Positions 55,039 through 63,928 of a DNA stretch of 64,000 bases are shown here, piece after piece; within the stretch, counting starts at the first letter, position 1; each line of letters starts with the position of its first letter. This DNA comes from Streptomyces sp. NBC_00523 (lineage in GTDB: Bacteria > Actinomycetota > Actinomycetes > Streptomycetales > Streptomycetaceae). Below the pieces are notes generated by a model that had not been told where the DNA came from, searched no databases, and saw nothing but the letters and a program-made list of their open reading frames with translations. The stretch covers positions 682,001 to 746,000 of the forward strand of contig NZ_CP107836.1 of assembly GCF_036346615.1 (NCBI RefSeq), given 5' to 3'. Position numbers and translations under genes: made by a program.

Positions 55039-56175
55039 TCACGCCTCCGGCCAGTCGCCGGTGGCCAGGAACCGGTCGATGGTCCGGGTGTACGGGGTGA
55101 TGTCGAGGCCCTGCGCGGTCAGCCAGGAGTCGGAGTAGTACTTGTCGAGGTAGCGGTCGCCGGGGTCGCAGATCAGGGTGACGACGCTGCCCCGCTCGCC
55201 CCGGGCGACCATCTCGGCGATCAGCTTGAAGGCGCTCCACAGCCCGGTGCCGGTGGAGCCGCCCGCCTTGCGCCCGATGGTCCGTTCCAGGGCGCGCACG
55301 GCGGCGACGCTCGCCGCGTCGGGGACCTTCATCATCCGGTCGATGGCGCCGGGGACGAAGCTGGGCTCCATCCGGGGCCGGCCGATGCCCTCGATGCGGG
55401 AGCCGCAGTCGCTGGTGGCGTGCGGGTCGTGGTGGGTCCAGCCGTCGAAGAAACAGGAGTTCTCCGGGTCGGGCACGCAGATCCGGGTGTCGTGCTGCAT
55501 GTAGTGCACATAGCGCGCGATGGTCGCGGAGGTGCCGCCGGTGCCGGCGGTGGCGACGATCCAGGTGGGCTCGGGATAGCGTTCGAGCCGCAGCTGCTGG
55601 TAGACGGACTCGGCGATGTTGTTGTTGCCCCGCCAGTCGGTGGCCCGCTCGGCGTAGGTGAACTGGTCCATGTAGTGGCCGCCGGTCTCCGCGGCGAGCC
55701 GGGCCGATTCCTCGTACATCCGGCGCGAGTCGTCCACGAAGTGGCAGCGCCCGCCGTGGAATTCGATGAGCCGGCACTTCTCCGGGCTGGTGGTGCGGGG
55801 CATGACCGCGATGAACGGCACGCCGATCAGTTTGGCGAAGTACGCCTCCGAGACGGCGGTCGAGCCGCTGGACGCCTCGATGACCGGTTTGCCCGGCCTG
55901 ATCCAGCCGTTGCAGAGCCCGTAGAGGAAGAGCGAACGCGCGAGCCGGTGCTTCAGGCTGCCGGTGGGGTGGGTCGACTCGTCCTTGAGGTAGAGGTCGA
56001 TGCCCCAGCTCTCCGGCAGCGGGAAGAGCAGCAGATGGGTGTCGGCGGAGCGGTTGGCGTCGGCCTGGACCTTGCGGACGGCCTCCTTGAGCCAGGCGCG
56101 GTAGGCCGGGTCGGAGCGGTCGACGTCGACGGTCGGCGCGGCTGCGCCGCCGTGCCCGTGCTCGGTGGTGTCCAT
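55039..56175 (-). CDS. PLP-dependent cysteine synthase-family enzyme (Cds1-like)
   Basis: 378 residues of the tryptophan synthase beta/cysteine synthase fold (type II PLP). The PLP lysine is in [11 protein letters not shown], the substrate loop is [15 protein letters not shown], and the phosphate-binding loop is [10 protein letters not shown]. The long N-terminus and [12 protein letters not shown] insertion fit the actinobacterial branch that includes mycobacterial Cds1 (L-cysteine desulfhydrase) rather than CysK. The likely reaction is cysteine degradation to H2S, pyruvate and ammonia, or a related beta-replacement. AGGAG lies 10 bases before the ATG at 56175. Confidence 0.85.
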   Translation of the reverse strand: MDTTEHGHGGAAAPTVDVDRSDPAYRAWLKEAVRKVQADANRSADTHLLLFPLPESWGIDLYLKDESTHPTGSLKHRLARSLFLYGLCNGWIRPGKPVIEASSGSTAVSEAYFAKLIGVPFIAVMPRTTSPEKCRLIEFHGGRCHFVDDSRRMYEESARLAAETGGHYMDQFTYAERATDWRGNNNIAESVYQQLRLERYPEPTWIVATAGTGGTSATIARYVHYMQHDTRICVPDPENSCFFDGWTHHDPHATSDCGSRIEGIGRPRMEPSFVPGAIDRMMKVPDAASVAAVRALERTIGRKAGGSTGTGLWSAFKLIAEMVARGERGSVVTLICDPGDRYLDKYYSDSWLTAQGLDITPYTRTIDRFLATGDWPEA

Positions 56176-56402
56176 CTGCGCGCTTCTCCTCGTACGACCG
56201 GTCTCGGCGGGGCCCACGATATGCCCCCCACCTGCACAAACGTTGACTTTGATGGTCCATAGCAGTGCCTTGGTGTCGCGGCCGGACCGCTGTGCCCCCG
56301 CTCGGCCCGAATGCGCCGTTTACGTACCGTCCCGCTCTGGTGCACACGCCCCGGGATGGGCACACTTCGTCTCAGAGGCATGACGAAGGGGGCGAAGGGG
56401 CC

Positions 56403-56744
56403 ATGTCGGAAACGGAGTTCGGGGTGACGGGCGTGACGGAGTTCAGCGCGACCGGGGTGCGCATCGACCGGTGGGCGCGCTCGGTCACCCGGGCGGGGCA
56501 GGTGACCGTGAAGGACGGGCGGGTGGCCCTCCTGACGAGTTACGGGCGGGAGATCGACAGCGCGCCGGTGGGCACGGTGAGCGCGGGCAGACCGTGGTTC
56601 GCGGGGTCGGACGCCACGGTGGCGCGGGTCAACGGGACGCGGTACCGGCTGACGATGCGGCGGCCGGACGGCAAACCCGGTGACACGGCACCCTCGCACC
56701 GGTTCCTGGAGGCGCTGTACAGCGCGGGAGGGCGTCGCTCCTGA
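56403..56744 (+). CDS. Hypothetical protein
   Basis: 113 residues, soluble, no recognised motif. It opens MSETEFGVTGVTEFSATG and is rich in Val, Thr, Arg and Gly, with a beta-strand-like periodicity (VRIDRWARSV, VTVKDGRVALL) that suggests a small beta-barrel or PH-like fold. GAAGGGG precedes the ATG. Codon bias is good. Function unknown. Confidence 0.68.
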   Translation: MSETEFGVTGVTEFSATGVRIDRWARSVTRAGQVTVKDGRVALLTSYGREIDSAPVGTVSAGRPWFAGSDATVARVNGTRYRLTMRRPDGKPGDTAPSHRFLEALYSAGGRRS

Positions 56745-56930
56745 GACCGGTGGGGCGCGGGACACCGCGAGTTGCGGAGCCGTAGGCCCTGAGCGACATT
56801 GGAGTCACGTCACTCATGGTGTACCGGCGGTGACACTGTGATCCAGGCCGCCGGCCCGGACTCAGCAGCGAGCCATGTGCTGGATCCGTTCCTTCGTCTT
56901 CTTCCGGACCTATTTCGGGGAGTCGCAGCC

Positions 56931-57449
56931 GTGATCAGCGAGCCAAGCAGGCACTGCACGGTGGAGCTCCAGGCCCTGCCGTCGCGGATCGGTCAGGTCC
57001 GCAGAATCATTTCGGCGCAACTGCGCTACTGGCATCTCGATTCTCTGATCGACCAGACAGCGCTGGGCGTCACCGAGCTCCTCACCAACGTCCACCGGCA
57101 CGCACGGCCGGACAAGTCATGCACCGTCGAGATCGAGCTGCTGCTCGAACGACTCACGGTGTCCGTCCACGACCACGATCCACGGCTGCCGACCGTGCGC
57201 GAGGCCGACGACTCCAGTACGTCGGGGCGCGGGCTCGCACTGATCGCCGCGGTCAGCGAGAGCTGGGGCGTGCGCCCCCGGGGCGGTGCGGGGAAGGTCG
57301 TGTGGTTCACGCTTCCCGCACCGGCACCGCTCGCCCCGCCGTCACACGTGGTGTACGGGGCGACGACCGACGGGCCGTTCGACCTGAGCGTCCTGAAGCA
57401 TCTGGAGGGCTCACCGCCCTCGGCGTCGCGGTCGGCCGTGGTGGGCTGA
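56931..57449 (+). CDS. RsbW-like ATP-binding (HATPase_c_2) regulator
   Basis: 172 residues with the GHKL ATPase fold of anti-sigma factor kinases. N-box GVTELLTNVHRHA (Glu and Asn in place), G1 box VHDHDPRLP, G2 box GRGLALIAAVSESWGV. Such small Streptomyces proteins bind or phosphorylate anti-anti-sigma factors, or act as orphan regulators. A GTG at 56931 with GGGGAG upstream is preferred over the frame from 56799, whose extra 44 residues are not family-like. No sigma factor or antagonist gene is adjacent, so it is an orphan. Confidence 0.87.
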   Translation: MISEPSRHCTVELQALPSRIGQVRRIISAQLRYWHLDSLIDQTALGVTELLTNVHRHARPDKSCTVEIELLLERLTVSVHDHDPRLPTVREADDSSTSGRGLALIAAVSESWGVRPRGGAGKVVWFTLPAPAPLAPPSHVVYGATTDGPFDLSVLKHLEGSPPSASRSAVVG

Positions 57450-57477
57450 CGCGAGCGGACCCGGCCCGACACGACGT

Positions 57478-57511
57478 GAACGGGGCATCCCCCGCCGGGG
57501 GTGCCCCGTTC
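57478..57511 (+). terminator. Terminator after the RsbW-like gene
   Basis: A 15-bp stem (57478-57492 with 57497-57511, one G-T type mismatch) with a 4-base loop, about 30 bp after the stop and before the TetR operator. Confidence 0.8.
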
Positions 57512-57542
57512 GCGTATGCGCGGCGAAACGGTTCCGCATTCT

Positions 57543-57560
57543 GTACCTACTAGTATGTAC
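57543..57560. promoter_or_regulatory. 18-bp palindrome before tetR, likely operator
   Basis: GTACCTACTAGTATGTAC is symmetric about its centre except for one position pair. It overlaps a possible -10 (TAGTAT, 57551-57556) and ends 9 bp before the tetR ATG, an ideal place for autorepression. Confidence 0.78.
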
Positions 57561-57569
57561 ACTGCCTGC

Positions 57570-58130
57570 ATGAGCACTCCGGACCGTCTGATCGAAGCCA
57601 CCCGGGAGCTCCTGTGGGAGCGCGGCTACGTGGGCATGAGCCCCAAGGCCATCCAGCAGCACGCGGGGGTGGGCCAGGGCAGCATGTACCACCACTTCAC
57701 CGGCAAACCGGATCTGGCCCTCACCGCCATCCGCCGCACGGCCGACGAACTGCGCGAGACCGCCGAGCGGGTGCTCGACGCGCCCGGAACGTCGTACGAG
57801 CGGATCGCGGCCTATCTGCTGCGCGAACGCGATGTGCTGCGCGGCTGCCCGGTGGGTCGGCTGACCATGGACCCGGACATCGTCGCGAGCGACGAGCTGC
57901 GGGAGCCGGTGGACGAGACCATCGCCTGGCTGCGCGGCAGGATCGCCGGCATCGTCCGCGAGGGCGTCGACCGGGGCGAGTTCGCCCCCGGCGTGGTGCC
58001 CGAGGACGTCGCCGCCTCGGTCGTCGCGACGGTGCAGGGCGGCTACGTGCTGGCCCGCGCGTCGGGTTCGACGGACGCCTTCGACGCTGGCGTACGGGGA
58101 CTGCTCAGCCTTCTCGCCCCGCCCGCCTGA
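57570..58130 (+). CDS. TetR-family regulator of the cupin operon
   Basis: 186-residue TetR protein. HTH about residues 22-45 (SPKAIQQHAGVGQGSMYHHF). The C-terminal half has RDVLRGCPVGRLTMDPDIV, a Cys/Pro motif typical of the TetR_C_33-like group. The ATG at 57570 is preferred because it follows the palindromic operator; further in-frame codons upstream lie in the terminator region. It heads a tight operon with the cupin (30-bp gap), DUF4865 and phosphotriesterase genes. Confidence 0.88.
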   Translation: MSTPDRLIEATRELLWERGYVGMSPKAIQQHAGVGQGSMYHHFTGKPDLALTAIRRTADELRETAERVLDAPGTSYERIAAYLLRERDVLRGCPVGRLTMDPDIVASDELREPVDETIAWLRGRIAGIVREGVDRGEFAPGVVPEDVAASVVATVQGGYVLARASGSTDAFDAGVRGLLSLLAPPA

Positions 58131-58159
58131 CCCATCGACCGCTTCAGGAGCAGCCGCAC

Positions 58160-58558
58160 ATGCGCATCACCAGGAACCGCCCCGACACCGGACAGGGCCC
58201 CGCCGCACACTTCAACGGCACGGTGTGGCTCGATGAGATCGCCGCCCCCGAACCGCCCTCCCGGCTGCGGATGTTCAGCGTCCACTTCGCCCCGGGCGGC
58301 CACACCTCGTGGCACACCCACCCGCACGGCCAGGTTCTGCATGTCACCGAGGGCGAGGGCCTGGTGCAGCGCAGGGGCGGCCCGGTCGAGACGATCCGGG
58401 CCGGGGACACCGTATGGATCGAGCCGGACGAATGGCACTGGCACGGGGCGTCGCCGCGCACGTTCATGACCCATCTCGCGGTGGTCGAGGCCGCCGAGGA
58501 CGGCAGCACCATCCACTGGCACACCGACGCACACGTCGCCGACTACCCGGCGACCTGA
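58160..58558 (+). CDS. Cupin-domain protein
   Basis: 132-residue single-domain cupin. Metal ligands are visible in the two cupin motifs: GGHTSWHTHPHGQVLHVTEG (motif 1, His-X-His and Glu) and PDEWHWHGA (motif 2). These suggest a small mononuclear-metal enzyme or binding protein, such as a quercetinase-like or isomerase type. AGGAG precedes the ATG. Cupin-DUF4865 pairs behind a TetR gene are a recurrent Streptomyces arrangement as I recall. Substrate unknown. Confidence 0.85.
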   Translation: MRITRNRPDTGQGPAAHFNGTVWLDEIAAPEPPSRLRMFSVHFAPGGHTSWHTHPHGQVLHVTEGEGLVQRRGGPVETIRAGDTVWIEPDEWHWHGASPRTFMTHLAVVEAAEDGSTIHWHTDAHVADYPAT

Positions 58559-58569
58559 GGAGCCCTCCG

Positions 58570-59151
58570 ATGCATGCCATGCAGTACGAGATCACCCTGC
58601 CGGCCGATTACGACATGGGCGCCATCCGCCACCGGGTGGCGACCCGGGGCCACCTCCTGGACGACTTCCCGGGGCTCGGGCTCAAGGCGTATCTGATGCG
58701 GGAGCGGGGCGGGGACTCCCCGGTCAACCAGTACGCGCCCTTCTACCTGTGGACCCGGCCGGAGGGCATGAACTCCTTCCTCTGGGGCGCCGGATTCCAG
58801 GGCATCGTCCAGGACTTCGGCCGCCCCGTGGTCCAGCACTGGACCGGGCTCGCCTACGAGGAGGGGCCCGCGTCGTCCGCACTCCCCCGGTCGGCTACCC
58901 GCCGCCGCTCGCCCGTACCGCCGTCGGTCTCCCCCGCGGACGCGGTGGAAGCCGCGCTGGAGGAGAGCCGCCGGCTCGCGAAGGCACCGGGCGCCGTCGC
59001 CTCGGCGCTCGCGGCCGATCCCCGCCACTGGGAGCTCCTGCACTTCACGCTCTGGGACCACGACGCCCCGGCCGCGCCCGGCGAGCGCTACCAGGTGCTC
59101 CACCTCAGCCGCCCCGAGCAGGAGCGGATCACCAGGGGACGCCAGTGGTAG
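58570..59151 (+). CDS. DUF4865-family protein
   Basis: 193 residues matching the DUF4865 pattern: MQYEITLPADYDM at the N-terminus, HLLDDFPGLGLKAYLMRERG, YAPFYLWTRPEGMNSFLWG and the DFGRPVVQHWTG core; the second half is less conserved. The fold resembles small dimeric ferredoxin-like enzymes (monooxygenase-like), which is only an impression. It starts 11 bp after the cupin stop and its stop overlaps the phosphotriesterase start by 7 bp, so translational coupling is likely. Function unknown. Confidence 0.8.
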   Translation: MHAMQYEITLPADYDMGAIRHRVATRGHLLDDFPGLGLKAYLMRERGGDSPVNQYAPFYLWTRPEGMNSFLWGAGFQGIVQDFGRPVVQHWTGLAYEEGPASSALPRSATRRRSPVPPSVSPADAVEAALEESRRLAKAPGAVASALAADPRHWELLHFTLWDHDAPAAPGERYQVLHLSRPEQERITRGRQW

Positions 59152-60065
59152 CCGCCGTCCGTACCGTCCTCGGGGACATCGCCCCCGGGGAGCTGGGGGT
59201 CTGCGACGCCCACGACCACCTCTTCCTGCGCAGCCCGATGCTGCCGGGCCAGGAGCTGGACGACCCGGAGTCGGCGGCCGGACGGCTCCGCGCCTTCCAC
59301 GCGCTGGGCGGCCGGGCCGTGGTGCAGTGGACGCCGCACGGCATGGGGCGCGGGGCCGGTGCGCTGGCCGCGCTGTCCCGGGCGACGGGCACGCACGTGG
59401 TCGCCGCGACCGGGCTGCACCAGGCGGCGCACTACCCGCCGGAACTGCTGGACCGGATCAGGGACGACCTCGCCGCGTTGTTCGTCGCGGAGCTGACCGA
59501 GGGCATCGGCACCACCGGGGTGCGGGCGGGCCTGATCAAGGTGGCCGGTGCCTTCCACACGCTCGACGCGCACGCCCGGCTCACCATGACCGCGGCGGGC
59601 GGGGCCCATCACCGCACGGGCGCGCCGATCGCCGTCCACCTGGAGCTGGGCACGGCCGCGCTCGACGTCCTGGACCTGCTGTGCGGGGAGTTGGGCGTCG
59701 CGCCGCACCGGGTGATCCTCGGCCACCTCGGCCGCTCCCCGGACGGGGCGGTGCAGCGGGAGGCGGCGCGGGCGGGCGCCTTCCTGGCGTTCGACGGGCC
59801 GTCGCGGGCCAACCACGCGACGGACTGGCGGCTTCCGGAGGAGCTGGCGGAGCTGGCCGGTGCGGGGTTCACCGGGCAGTTGCTGCTGGGCGGTGACACG
59901 ACGGTCCCGGAGACCCCCGGCATGCCGTTCCTGCTGCGCCGGCTGCGGCCCCGGCTGGAAGAGGTGCTGGGCGCCGAGGCGATGGAGACGGTGCTGGTGG
60001 CTAATCCGGCGCGGGCGTTCGCGTTCGAGGCGCCGGTGGAGGGAGGGCCCCCGCCGGGCCCCTGA
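59145..60065 (+). CDS. Phosphotriesterase-family metal-dependent hydrolase
   Basis: 306-residue amidohydrolase-superfamily TIM-barrel enzyme. The metal site is readable: HxH in DAHDHLFL, Lys in GLIKVAG (the carboxylated lysine position), His in AVHLELG and ILGHLGRS, and Asp in LLGGDTT. Members hydrolyse lactones or phosphoesters. The usual C-terminal pattern NPARAFAFE is present. A GTG at 59145 with AGGGGA upstream gives a start inside the DUF4865 3' end. It is the last gene of the TetR operon, ending in a hairpin shared with the convergent ROK gene. Confidence 0.88.
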   Translation: MVAAVRTVLGDIAPGELGVCDAHDHLFLRSPMLPGQELDDPESAAGRLRAFHALGGRAVVQWTPHGMGRGAGALAALSRATGTHVVAATGLHQAAHYPPELLDRIRDDLAALFVAELTEGIGTTGVRAGLIKVAGAFHTLDAHARLTMTAAGGAHHRTGAPIAVHLELGTAALDVLDLLCGELGVAPHRVILGHLGRSPDGAVQREAARAGAFLAFDGPSRANHATDWRLPEELAELAGAGFTGQLLLGGDTTVPETPGMPFLLRRLRPRLEEVLGAEAMETVLVANPARAFAFEAPVEGGPPPGP

Positions 60066-60074
60066 GCCCGGCGG
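60051..60074. terminator. Hairpin between phosphotriesterase and ROK genes
   Basis: A 9-bp perfect inverted repeat CCGCCGGGC (60051-60059) and its complement (60066-60074) with the phosphotriesterase stop codon in the loop, placed between two convergent genes. Confidence 0.7.
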
Positions 60075-60080
60075 AAGCCC

Positions 60081-61295
60081 TCAGGCCAGCGCCCCCAGCG
60101 GGTCGTCCAGGACGGGCTGCCAGGCCAGTTCCGCCGCCCCGACCAGGCTGTTGTGGTCGAGGGTGCACGGCAGGATCGGCACGCTTCCGCTGCGGCCCCA
60201 CAGGCTGCGGTCGGCCACCACGGCCCGCAGCCGCTCGGGGTCGGCGTCGAGCAGGGCGCGGTGCAGCCCGCCGAGGATGATGCGGTCCGGGTTGAGGATG
60301 TTGACGAGACCGGCGAGCCCCAGGCCGAGCCGGTCGATCAGCTCCTCGGCGGCGGTGCGCACGGCCGGGTCCCCGTACTCGTTGCGCAGCAGGTCCCCGG
60401 ACTGCTTGAGCAGCGACTCCTCGGGGCCCGGGGTGCGCCCGGCGGCGGTGAGGAAGGCGAGCGGGTCGGTCTCGACGTCCAGGCATCCGCGCCCGCCGCA
60501 GTGGCAGGGGCGCCCCTCGGGGTTGACGGTGAGGTGGCCGACCTCCAGGGCGAGGCCCGAACTCCCGGTGTGCAGGCGGCCGTCGAGGACGAGCGCCCCG
60601 CCCACGCCCCGGTGTCCGGTGGCGACGCACAGCAGGTGCTGGGCCTCGCGCCCGGCGCCGTGCCGGTGTTCGGCGAGCGCGGCGAGGTTGACGTCGTTGC
60701 CGGTGAACGCCGGTCCCCCGATGCCCGCTTCGCGTACGCAGGTGGCGAAGATCTCGCGGACCGGGGCGCCGGCGGGCCAGGCGATGTGGAGCGGGTTGAG
60801 GGCGGTTCCCTCCGGTTCGGCGACCGCCGACGGCACGGCGAGCCCGGCGCCGACGCACCGCAGTCCGCTGTCCCGGAGCAGCCGTGCGCAGTGGTCCACG
60901 ACCTCGCCGATGACCTGGGCCGGGTCGGCGGTGATGGTGACGCAGCCGGGGGCGGTCGCGACGAGCCGGCCGCCCAGGCCGACGAGCGCGGCGCGGAAGC
61001 CGTCCGCGTGCACCTGGGCGGCGACGGCGACCGGGCCGGACTCCCGTACGGCCAGCCGGTGCGAGGGCCGGCCCTGTGAACCCGCCGCCGAACCGGGGCT
61101 GGAGTCGACCCGGATGAGGCCGAGGGCTTCGAGTTCGGCGGCGACCGCGCCCGCCGTCGCGCGGGTGACCCCCAGCTCGGAGGTGAGGACGGCGCGCGTG
61201 GGCGCGCGTCCGGTGTGGACCAGTTCCAGGGCGGGTCCGAGCGCGCTGCGGCCCCTCTCCAACTTCGTCCGGGTGGTGGTCGCCTTGCCGTTCAT
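60081..61295 (-). CDS. ROK-family transcriptional regulator
   Basis: 404 residues: an N-terminal winged HTH (APTRAVLTSELGVTRATAGAV) followed by the ROK sugar-kinase-like domain. The zinc motif CHCGGRGCLDVE and TGHRGVGGALVLDG are intact, with EVGHLTVNPEG in the conserved order. Such regulators bind sugars or amino sugars. GGGAG precedes the ATG at 61295. It is divergent from an MFS gene whose promoter region carries an AGTTTGT/ACAAACT inverted repeat, the probable target. Confidence 0.9.
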   Translation of the reverse strand: MNGKATTTRTKLERGRSALGPALELVHTGRAPTRAVLTSELGVTRATAGAVAAELEALGLIRVDSSPGSAAGSQGRPSHRLAVRESGPVAVAAQVHADGFRAALVGLGGRLVATAPGCVTITADPAQVIGEVVDHCARLLRDSGLRCVGAGLAVPSAVAEPEGTALNPLHIAWPAGAPVREIFATCVREAGIGGPAFTGNDVNLAALAEHRHGAGREAQHLLCVATGHRGVGGALVLDGRLHTGSSGLALEVGHLTVNPEGRPCHCGGRGCLDVETDPLAFLTAAGRTPGPEESLLKQSGDLLRNEYGDPAVRTAAEELIDRLGLGLAGLVNILNPDRIILGGLHRALLDADPERLRAVVADRSLWGRSGSVPILPCTLDHNSLVGAAELAWQPVLDDPLGALA

Positions 61296-61403
61296 GGGGG
61301 CGAGTCTCCCATGATCCGGAGGTGCGTCCGACGCCGTGGTGGCCGACTTGCCCCGGGTGTGCGTCCCCGGGCCCCGCGCTTCGGGCCGGGCGGGACATCC
61401 GTC

Positions 61404-61459
61404 TTGCACCGGCCGCCGGGCCACCCCTATGCTGAGTTTGTGCCGCAACTAAACAAACT
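61404..61459 (+). promoter_or_regulatory. Leaderless promoter and operator of the MFS gene
   Basis: TTGCAC (61404-61409), an 18-bp spacer and TATGCT (61428-61433) form a strong -35/-10 pair. The GTG start at 61440 lies 7 bases beyond the -10, so transcription should begin at the start codon. An inverted repeat AGTTTGT (61435-61441) and ACAAACT (61453-61459), with an 11-bp spacer, overlaps the start and is a likely ROK operator. Confidence 0.75.
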
Positions 61460-62663
61460 GCGGACGGCACTCCCGGGGGACTTCGGCGGCAACACCGCCA
61501 CGCTCTCCTCGGCCCGTCTCCGTACCGCGCTGACCGTGTTCTTCGCCCTCGACGGTTTCCTCTTCGCCGGCTGGGTGGTCCGTATCCCGGCCATCAAGCA
61601 CCAGACCGGCGCCTCGGCCGCCACCCTCGGCCTCGCGCTCCTCGGCGTCTCCGCCGGTGCCGTGGTCACCATGACGCTCACCGGCCGGCTCTGCCGCCGG
61701 TTCGGCAGTCACGCGGTGACCGTGGCCTGCGGTGTTCTCCTCTCGCTCAGCATCGCGCTGCCCGCCCAGACGCATTCGGCCCTCTCGCTGGGGCTCGTGC
61801 TGCTGGTCTTCGGCGCCGCGTACGGCGGGATGAACGTGGCGATGAACAGCGCGGCGGTGGATCTGGTCGCCGCCCTGCGCCGCCCCGTGATGCCCAGCTT
61901 CCACGCCGCGTTCAGCCTCGGCGGGATGCTCGGCGCGGGGCTCGGCGGGCTCGTCGCGGCCGGCCTCTCGCCCGCCGTGCACCTCTCCCTCCTGACCGGA
62001 ATCGGACTGCTCGTCACCGCGCTCGCGGGCCCGGTCCTCCTGCGGCACCCGGCGCCCGTGGTCCCGGAGCGGGCGGACGCCCCGCCCGCCGCCCGGTCCG
62101 GGCAGCGGCTGTCCGGACGGGCGCGCAAGGTGGTGCTGCTGTTCGGCCTGATCGCGCTCTGCACCGCGTACGGGGAAGGCGCGCTGGCCGACTGGGGCGC
62201 CCTGCACCTGGAACAGGACCTGCATGCCCGTCCCGGGATCGCCGCCGCCGGATACTCGCTGTTCGCGCTGGCCATGACGGCGGGCCGGCTCAGCGGCACC
62301 GCCCTCCTCGAACGCCTCGGGCAGACCCGCACGCTGGTGGCGGGCGGCGCCACGGCGGGCGCCGGGATGCTCCTGGGCGCGCTCGCCCCGACCGCCTGGC
62401 TGGCGCTGCTCGGCTTCGCGGTCACCGGGATCGGTCTCGCCAACATCTTCCCGGTGGCGGTCGGCCGGGCCGGTGAGCTGGCCGGACCCGGCGGGGTCGC
62501 GGCGGCCTCGACGCTCGGATACGGCGGGATGCTGCTCGGGCCGCCCGCGATCGGCTTCCTGGCCGACTGGTTCTCGCTGCCGGTGGCCCTGACCACGGTG
62601 GCGGTGCTGGCGGGTGCGGCGGCGGCCCTGGGCTACGGGGCCCGCAGGGCGGCACACACCTGA
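61440..62663 (+). CDS. MFS transporter divergent from ROK regulator
   Basis: 407-residue, 12-helix MFS protein. Helix 1 region is ALDGFLFAGWVVRIPAIK, helix 4 is GMNVAMNSAAVDL, and a later PSFHAAFSLGGMLGAG is typical of the YbjJ/FucP-like branch of sugar-type MFS carriers. The GTG at 61440 is chosen from the promoter position. The divergent ROK regulator with an operator over the start suggests induction by a sugar or related metabolite; the direction of transport and the substrate are not readable. Confidence 0.85.
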   Translation: MPQLNKLRTALPGDFGGNTATLSSARLRTALTVFFALDGFLFAGWVVRIPAIKHQTGASAATLGLALLGVSAGAVVTMTLTGRLCRRFGSHAVTVACGVLLSLSIALPAQTHSALSLGLVLLVFGAAYGGMNVAMNSAAVDLVAALRRPVMPSFHAAFSLGGMLGAGLGGLVAAGLSPAVHLSLLTGIGLLVTALAGPVLLRHPAPVVPERADAPPAARSGQRLSGRARKVVLLFGLIALCTAYGEGALADWGALHLEQDLHARPGIAAAGYSLFALAMTAGRLSGTALLERLGQTRTLVAGGATAGAGMLLGALAPTAWLALLGFAVTGIGLANIFPVAVGRAGELAGPGGVAAASTLGYGGMLLGPPAIGFLADWFSLPVALTTVAVLAGAAAALGYGARRAAHT

Positions 62664-62743
62664 CCGAATGAGTAGCGGTACTCAGGCAGGAACGATTCCC
62701 CGCGCGCACGATGGAGGAACAGCCAGCCAAGGGGGAACACACC

Positions 62744-63115
62744 ATGAACAAGCCGTCCATCGACCAGCAGTCGCTCCGCACGCTCGCACGGCTCACCTTC
62801 GGGAACGCCGCGTCCCTGGTCTACCTGGGCGCGGTCGCCGCAGCCGCCGTGTTCGTCACCGTGGACACCCTGCTGGTCGCCCACGACGACGCCTCGTTCG
62901 CCGGTGTCTGGCTGTTCCTGCTGGCGGCGCCGACCGTGTTCGTGTTCCTGCTCGGCGGCTCGATGGCGGGGGCGGAATCCTTCGGCCCGGCCTGGTTCAT
63001 GTACCTGGCGCTGACGGTGTCCGTACTGGTGCAGTCGCTGGCGCTGGGCTGGTTCGTCCGGCTGGTACGCGGCGGCGCCCGCCGGAGCCGTACGGCCCAC
63101 CCCCAGGGAGCCTGA
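62744..63115 (+). CDS. Small membrane protein (SCO4225-like)
   Basis: 123 residues with three predicted membrane helices (about 25-45, 58-78, 85-107) and a short Arg-rich tail. AAGGGGG lies before the ATG at 62744. It resembles, from memory, the SCO4225 family of small Streptomyces membrane proteins. Function unknown. Confidence 0.78.
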   Translation: MNKPSIDQQSLRTLARLTFGNAASLVYLGAVAAAAVFVTVDTLLVAHDDASFAGVWLFLLAAPTVFVFLLGGSMAGAESFGPAWFMYLALTVSVLVQSLALGWFVRLVRGGARRSRTAHPQGA

Positions 63116-63158
63116 CCGGACGACCCTCCCGGGCCCGCCCGGCTGGCACAATCCGTCC

Positions 63159-63914
63159 ATGAAGATCACGGAGCACATAGCGGCCCTGGCCGCCGAGGGC
63201 CGCCTGCTGGCGGACGCGGCCGCCGAGGCGGGCACCGGGGCCCCCGTGCCGACCTGCCCCGGCTGGCAGGTGCGCGACCTGCTCCGGCACACCGCGATGG
63301 TGCACGCCTGGGCCGCCGCCTTCGTCCGCGAGGGCCACACCTCGTACGTCCCCGACGGCGGCGAACCGGAGCTGGACGGACCGGAGCTGGTGGCGCACTT
63401 CCGCGCAGGACACGGGCTCCTGGTGGAGACGCTGGAGAAGGCGCCGCAGGGCGTGGAGTGCTGGTCGTTCCTCCCGGCGCCCTCGCCGCTCGCCTTCTGG
63501 GCCCGCCGCCAGGCCCATGAGACGACGATCCACCGGGCGGACGCCGAGTCCGCGCGCGGCGGCGAGCTCTCCCCCCTCGCGCCCGCCCTTGCGCTGGACG
63601 GCATCGACGAACTGCTGCGGGGGATGCACGCCCGCCCGAAGAGCCGGGTGCGCACCGGGACTCCGCGCACGCTGCGGATCCGCGCGACGGACGCGGACGC
63701 CGTGTGGACCGTACGGCTGTCCGCCGAGGCGCCGGTGGCCGTGCGCGAGGAGGCGCCGGACCCGGCGTCCGCCGTGGACTGCGAGCTGAGCGGCCCGGCC
63801 GGGACGCTCTACCTCGCCCTGTGGAACCGGCTTCCGCTCACGGCCCTCACGGTGACGGGCGACGAGGAGCCGGCCCGGATCTGGCGCGACAACTCCTCGA
63901 TCACCTGGTCGTGA
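63159..63914 (+). CDS. Mycothiol-dependent maleylpyruvate isomerase-family protein
   Basis: 251 residues. The N-terminal half is the DinB-like mycothiol-binding domain: VPTCPGWQVRDLLRHTAMVHAW and FWARRQAHETTIHRADAE, which supplies metal-binding His residues. The C-terminal half is the SCP2-like domain ending in a beta region. The family includes mycothiol-dependent maleylpyruvate isomerases and S-transferases; the substrate here is unknown. The ATG at 63159 follows a 43-bp gap after the small membrane protein gene. Confidence 0.85.
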   Translation: MKITEHIAALAAEGRLLADAAAEAGTGAPVPTCPGWQVRDLLRHTAMVHAWAAAFVREGHTSYVPDGGEPELDGPELVAHFRAGHGLLVETLEKAPQGVECWSFLPAPSPLAFWARRQAHETTIHRADAESARGGELSPLAPALALDGIDELLRGMHARPKSRVRTGTPRTLRIRATDADAVWTVRLSAEAPVAVREEAPDPASAVDCELSGPAGTLYLALWNRLPLTALTVTGDEEPARIWRDNSSITWS

Positions 63915-63928
63915 CGCGGTAGCCGGAC

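Noticed and set aside
54569..56365. Long minus-strand open frame across the SRPBCC and cysteine synthase-like genes
   Set aside because: Shadow of those genes; Arg/His-rich without motifs.
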